Of a DNA stretch of 8,201 nt, positions 5,906 through 8,201 are shown in pieces. The notes under the pieces were generated by a model. It worked only from the letters and a program-made list of their open reading frames with translations, searched no databases and was not told where the DNA came from. The first letter of the stretch is position 1; every line of letters starts with the position of its first letter. This DNA comes from Chloroflexota bacterium (lineage in GTDB: Bacteria > Chloroflexota > Dehalococcoidia > SZUA-161), in assembly GCA_016865955.1 (NCBI GenBank), contig VGNW01000094.1, positions 1 to 8,201 on the forward strand, given 5' to 3'. The translations under genes were made by a program, and so were the position numbers.

Positions 5906-7099
5906 CTAGTCCCTAGCTCCTACGATAGCCATACCGGAGATCCCGCCTCCGGGAAGGCCTCCGTAATTCTGAGCAACACCGATTCTCGGGTTCTTTAACT
6001 GCCGCTGTCCTGCCTTGCCCCGGAGCTGGAGATACGACTCAAAGATCATCCTCAGACCGCTTGCGCCTATGGGATGGCCAAAACACTTCAACCCGCCATC
6101 GGGGTTAACAGCCACCTCTCCTCCAATGTTAAAGGTGCCTGCTTCGATATCTTCCTTGAACTTGCCTCTGGGAGTGAAACCAAGGTCCTCGCAGATAAGG
6201 GCCTCGGTGATGGTAAAGCAGTCGTGTACTTCGGCGAGGTCTACCTCTTGGCGCGGATTCTTTATGCCAGCCTCGGCATAAGCCTGCTTGCCGGCGCGTA
6301 CAATCTCATCTATATGGATGAAGTCGTAGTCGCTGGCCATCACACCCTGCGTTCCCGCGCCGGCGGATACGCCGAGTGCCTTAACGACAATGTAGTCATC
6401 CTTTATGCGTTTGGCAATCTCAGGACGGGTGATGATCGCCGCTGCGGACCCGTCGCTCACCCCACAGCAATCGAAAAGGCCCAAAGGCCAGGCGATTATA
6501 GGGGCATTCAGCGCCTGTTCTATAGTTATCTCCCGTTGAAAATGGGCCCTGGGGTTCAAGCTGCCATTGTGGTGATTCTTAACCGCAATCATGGCCAGCA
6601 TCCTCTTGCCTTGCTCTGGCGTTAAACCGTAAGCGTGAAAGTACCTTGTTGCAGAGAGGGCGAATCTAGCCGGCGGCACGACCAGCGCCCATACCCAACT
6701 CCCGAATTGTGGCTCACCGCCCATCTGGGTAAGTCCGGTAGCTCCGGTGTCTTTTAGCTTCTCGGCGCCGCAGGCCAGCACGATATCATATATGCCAGCG
6801 GCTACCGAATAGGCCGCTCCCCTGAAAGCTTCAATACCTGTGGCACAGTAGTTCTCCACTCTGGTGACGGGTATATAGTCTGTTTTAAGGGCCCGGGCCA
6901 GCCTGCACCCTGAGGAGCCTGTTTCCGCGCCCTGTATGCCCAACCAGGCTGCTTGAATCTCCTTGAGATCCATCTTCGCATCTTCCAAAGCTGCATGGCA
7001 GGACTCCACCATCAGGTCCTGGTCGCTTTTATCGAAGAGCTCTCCAAACCTTGTACAGCCCATGCCAACCACAGCTACTCTATCTTTAATGCCTAGCAT
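5906..7099 (-). CDS. SCP2-type thiolase with complete catalytic residues
   Basis: Protein of 397 residues of the SCP2-thiolase family, expected to catalyse CoA-dependent cleavage of a 3-ketoacyl-CoA or the reverse condensation. Visible active-site residues are the nucleophile Cys85 (ENYCATG), the HDCF loop at 292-295 that supplies His and the second Cys in SCP2 thiolases, and His342 in GHPIGASG. The N-terminus KDRVAVVGMGCTRFG and the C-terminal PGGGISGMAIVG are typical. There is no C-terminal SCP2 sterol-carrier domain, as is usual for bacterial members. The start ATG (complement of 7097-7099) is preceded by GGAGGAG (7107-7113) at 7 bases spacing. The gene lies 37 bases downstream of the HMG-CoA-synthase/DUF35 fusion gene, whose DUF35 domain may be its partner. 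It is a distant homologue of the aldolase-like protein at 1981-3153, which has lost these catalytic residues. Confidence 0.94.
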   Translation of the reverse strand: MLGIKDRVAVVGMGCTRFGELFDKSDQDLMVESCHAALEDAKMDLKEIQAAWLGIQGAETGSSGCRLARALKTDYIPVTRVENYCATGIEAFRGAAYSVAAGIYDIVLACGAEKLKDTGATGLTQMGGEPQFGSWVWALVVPPARFALSATRYFHAYGLTPEQGKRMLAMIAVKNHHNGSLNPRAHFQREITIEQALNAPIIAWPLGLFDCCGVSDGSAAAIITRPEIAKRIKDDYIVVKALGVSAGAGTQGVMASDYDFIHIDEIVRAGKQAYAEAGIKNPRQEVDLAEVHDCFTITEALICEDLGFTPRGKFKEDIEAGTFNIGGEVAVNPDGGLKCFGHPIGASGLRMIFESYLQLRGKAGQRQLKNPRIGVAQNYGGLPGGGISGMAIVGARD

Positions 7100-7106
7100 T
7101 ATATCT

Positions 7107-7113
7107 CTCCTCC
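7107..7113 (-). promoter_or_regulatory. Ribosome-binding site of the reverse thiolase gene
   Basis: On the reverse strand GGAGGAG stands 7 bases before the ATG of the thiolase gene, inside the 37-base gap after the upstream gene. This is a near-ideal site and supports the start and a polycistronic message. Confidence 0.7.
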
Positions 7114-7136
7114 TTAAGATTTACGATATAGTAAAG

Positions 7137-8201
7137 TTAAGTCCTCAGAGGGATAGATTTCCAGAAGTAGTTGTGGAATCCATCCTGCGTGACCAGCTTC
7201 CTGAAACTCATCTCCACAGGCATCCCTACTTTTATCTCCTCGAGCACTCTATCGGTCATGATAGTTGGCATGCGTCCGCCGCCTTCAAAATCTATTATCG
7301 CAGTTACTCTAGGCGCCTCCCGGCGACTACAGACATAATCCGCGCTGAAGGTAAAGACCTTGCCCTTCTTGTCCGATAGCCTTACATCATCATACTGGTC
7401 CTTCGCCCTACACTTCGGGCATACCCTTTGTGGCGGGAAGTGGACTTCATTGCAGGACCTGCACTTCAGTCCATGTAACGGGTAAATATGGCTGCGGTCT
7501 CTGAACAGAGCAGAGGCAGATATGAATCCTCCCGGAGGAGTTGGCGTCGCCTCGAACGTAAGTAGCTCACGCCATTGCAGATAAATTCTATAGTCATCGA
7601 CCATCCTTTTCGATGCCAGATGGCCCTTCATACCCCACCGTCCCTCAACCTTTTTGCTTATCTTTTCGGTAACCTGGATTACAAAGGAATCGCTGCCATT
7701 GCCGTAGTTATTGAGGAGCAATTTGTTGCCTTCTTTAGCCTCCTCCAGAGCTGCCACCAGCAGCATCAGGGCATAAGCGGCACCTGTGTGACCCATGATA
7801 TCAATCAAAGGGTTCTGGACCTGCGTCTTGGCGTCTAACCCGAGCCTTTTCGATATGTCGGCAAGCACCCTTGGGCTGGGAGTAGGCACGATAGCTTTGG
7901 CAAAATCCTTGGTGGTGAGATTGACTTTCTTGAGCAGCGCAGCCACATTTTGCGTCACCACGTCATAATAGACAGCATTGAAGACAAACCTGTCCTCCCA
8001 GGAGCGGATGAAAGTGTCGGTATCCAGCCGCCAGTAATCGTGGGCCTCATTGGATATGGAATGCCAGGCATCTATGCTGGCAACCACATCCTTGTCGCTG
8101 ATGAGCACTGCGGCAGCACCGTCGCCTAAGTTTTGTTCGAATTCTGTGCCGGGAGCACCCATGCGGCAATCGGCTGCAACCACGAGCACCTCTTTTGCCG
8201 A
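7137..8201 (-). CDS. HMG-CoA-synthase-like protein fused to a DUF35 zinc-ribbon/OB domain, 5'-truncated
   Basis: The frame is open to the right edge (SAKEVLVVAADCR at the border), so 354 residues are visible and I estimate 110-130 are missing, including the region with the family's nucleophile Cys. The GTG at 8187-8189 is an internal Val, not a start. The first part is thiolase-superfamily, HMG-CoA-synthase or ketoacyl-synthase-III-like: PGTEFEQNLGDGAAAVLIS near the edge, then MGHTGAAYALMLL (around 7755-7795) and YGNGSDSFVIQV. The C-terminal part (about 7140-7470) is a DUF35 module with a zinc ribbon of CRSC and CPKC pairs (7410-7463) and an OB-fold ending in GMPVEMSF. At the usual catalytic His the alignment gives Pro (codon 7884-7886), and at the usual Asn it gives His (7788-7790), so true HMG-CoA synthase activity is doubtful. 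The gene is followed by an SCP2-type thiolase, so the pair may form a condensing or cleaving complex. Confidence 0.88.
   Translation of the reverse strand, partial: SAKEVLVVAADCRMGAPGTEFEQNLGDGAAAVLISDKDVVASIDAWHSISNEAHDYWRLDTDTFIRSWEDRFVFNAVYYDVVTQNVAALLKKVNLTTKDFAKAIVPTPSPRVLADISKRLGLDAKTQVQNPLIDIMGHTGAAYALMLLVAALEEAKEGNKLLLNNYGNGSDSFVIQVTEKISKKVEGRWGMKGHLASKRMVDDYRIYLQWRELLTFEATPTPPGGFISASALFRDRSHIYPLHGLKCRSCNEVHFPPQRVCPKCRAKDQYDDVRLSDKKGKVFTFSADYVCSRREAPRVTAIIDFEGGGRMPTIMTDRVLEEIKVGMPVEMSFRKLVTQDGFHNYFWKSIPLRT

Noticed and set aside
5813..5998. Small forward frame of 61 codons over the intergenic palindrome
   Set aside because: It runs through the hairpin into the antisense of the thiolase gene, has no ribosome-binding site and a composition set by the palindrome.
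6074..6625. Forward-strand open frame of 183 codons opposite the reverse thiolase gene
   Set aside because: It is antisense to a well-supported thiolase, has no recognisable domain and no ribosome-binding site, and is explained by the GC-rich codon pattern of the gene on the other strand.
6963..7379. Forward-strand open frame of 138 codons spanning the junction of the two reverse genes
   Set aside because: It overlaps both reverse genes and their ribosome-binding site and resembles no protein family.

Overview
The window is bacterial, gene-dense and entirely metabolic. It holds eight protein genes of acyl-CoA chemistry (two of them cut by the window edges) and no RNA genes, mobile elements or CRISPR. 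Two gene sets converge. A forward operon of six genes fills positions 1-5750. A reverse pair fills 5906-8201. Between them lies a 26-base perfect palindrome with a T-rich tail on the reverse strand, best read as the terminator of the reverse pair.

Forward operon, in order: acyl-CoA dehydrogenase (5' end missing), enoyl-CoA hydratase/isomerase-family protein, a thiolase-fold protein that has lost the thiolase catalytic residues, a stand-alone zinc-ribbon/OB-fold (DUF35) protein, a DUF362 protein with a cysteine-bearing C-terminus, and an NAD(P)-dependent short-chain dehydrogenase. The central point is the thiolase-fold protein. Where the second thiolase of this window has Cys, His (of HDCF) and His (of GHP), this protein has Ala, Tyr and Tyr. 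That pattern, with a DUF35 gene directly behind it, resembles the steroid side-chain retro-aldolase Ltp2 and its DUF35 partner rather than a thiolase. The proposed pathway (inference) is dehydrogenation of an acyl-CoA, hydration to a beta-hydroxyacyl-CoA that may be tertiary, aldol cleavage to a ketone or aldehyde plus a shorter acyl-CoA, and redox handling by the dehydrogenase. This would bypass a beta-branch that blocks ordinary beta-oxidation.

Reverse pair: an HMG-CoA-synthase-like protein fused to a DUF35 zinc-ribbon domain (N-terminus beyond the right edge), followed 37 bases later by an SCP2-type thiolase with a full set of catalytic residues. The order recalls the archaeal thiolase/HMG-CoA synthase/DUF35 complex, but the synthase-like part appears to carry Pro and His where the family normally has His and Asn.

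Organism: GTG or TTG codons near gene starts, strong Shine-Dalgarno sites, mid-range GC and clusters of SCP2-type thiolases with DUF35 and DUF362 proteins fit an anaerobic or environmental bacterium such as Dehalococcoidia (Chloroflexota), Desulfobacterota or Desulfotomaculum-like Firmicutes. The sequence alone does not decide between these. The reverse pair is visibly richer in GC than the forward operon. No gene-free stretch exceeds about 155 bases.
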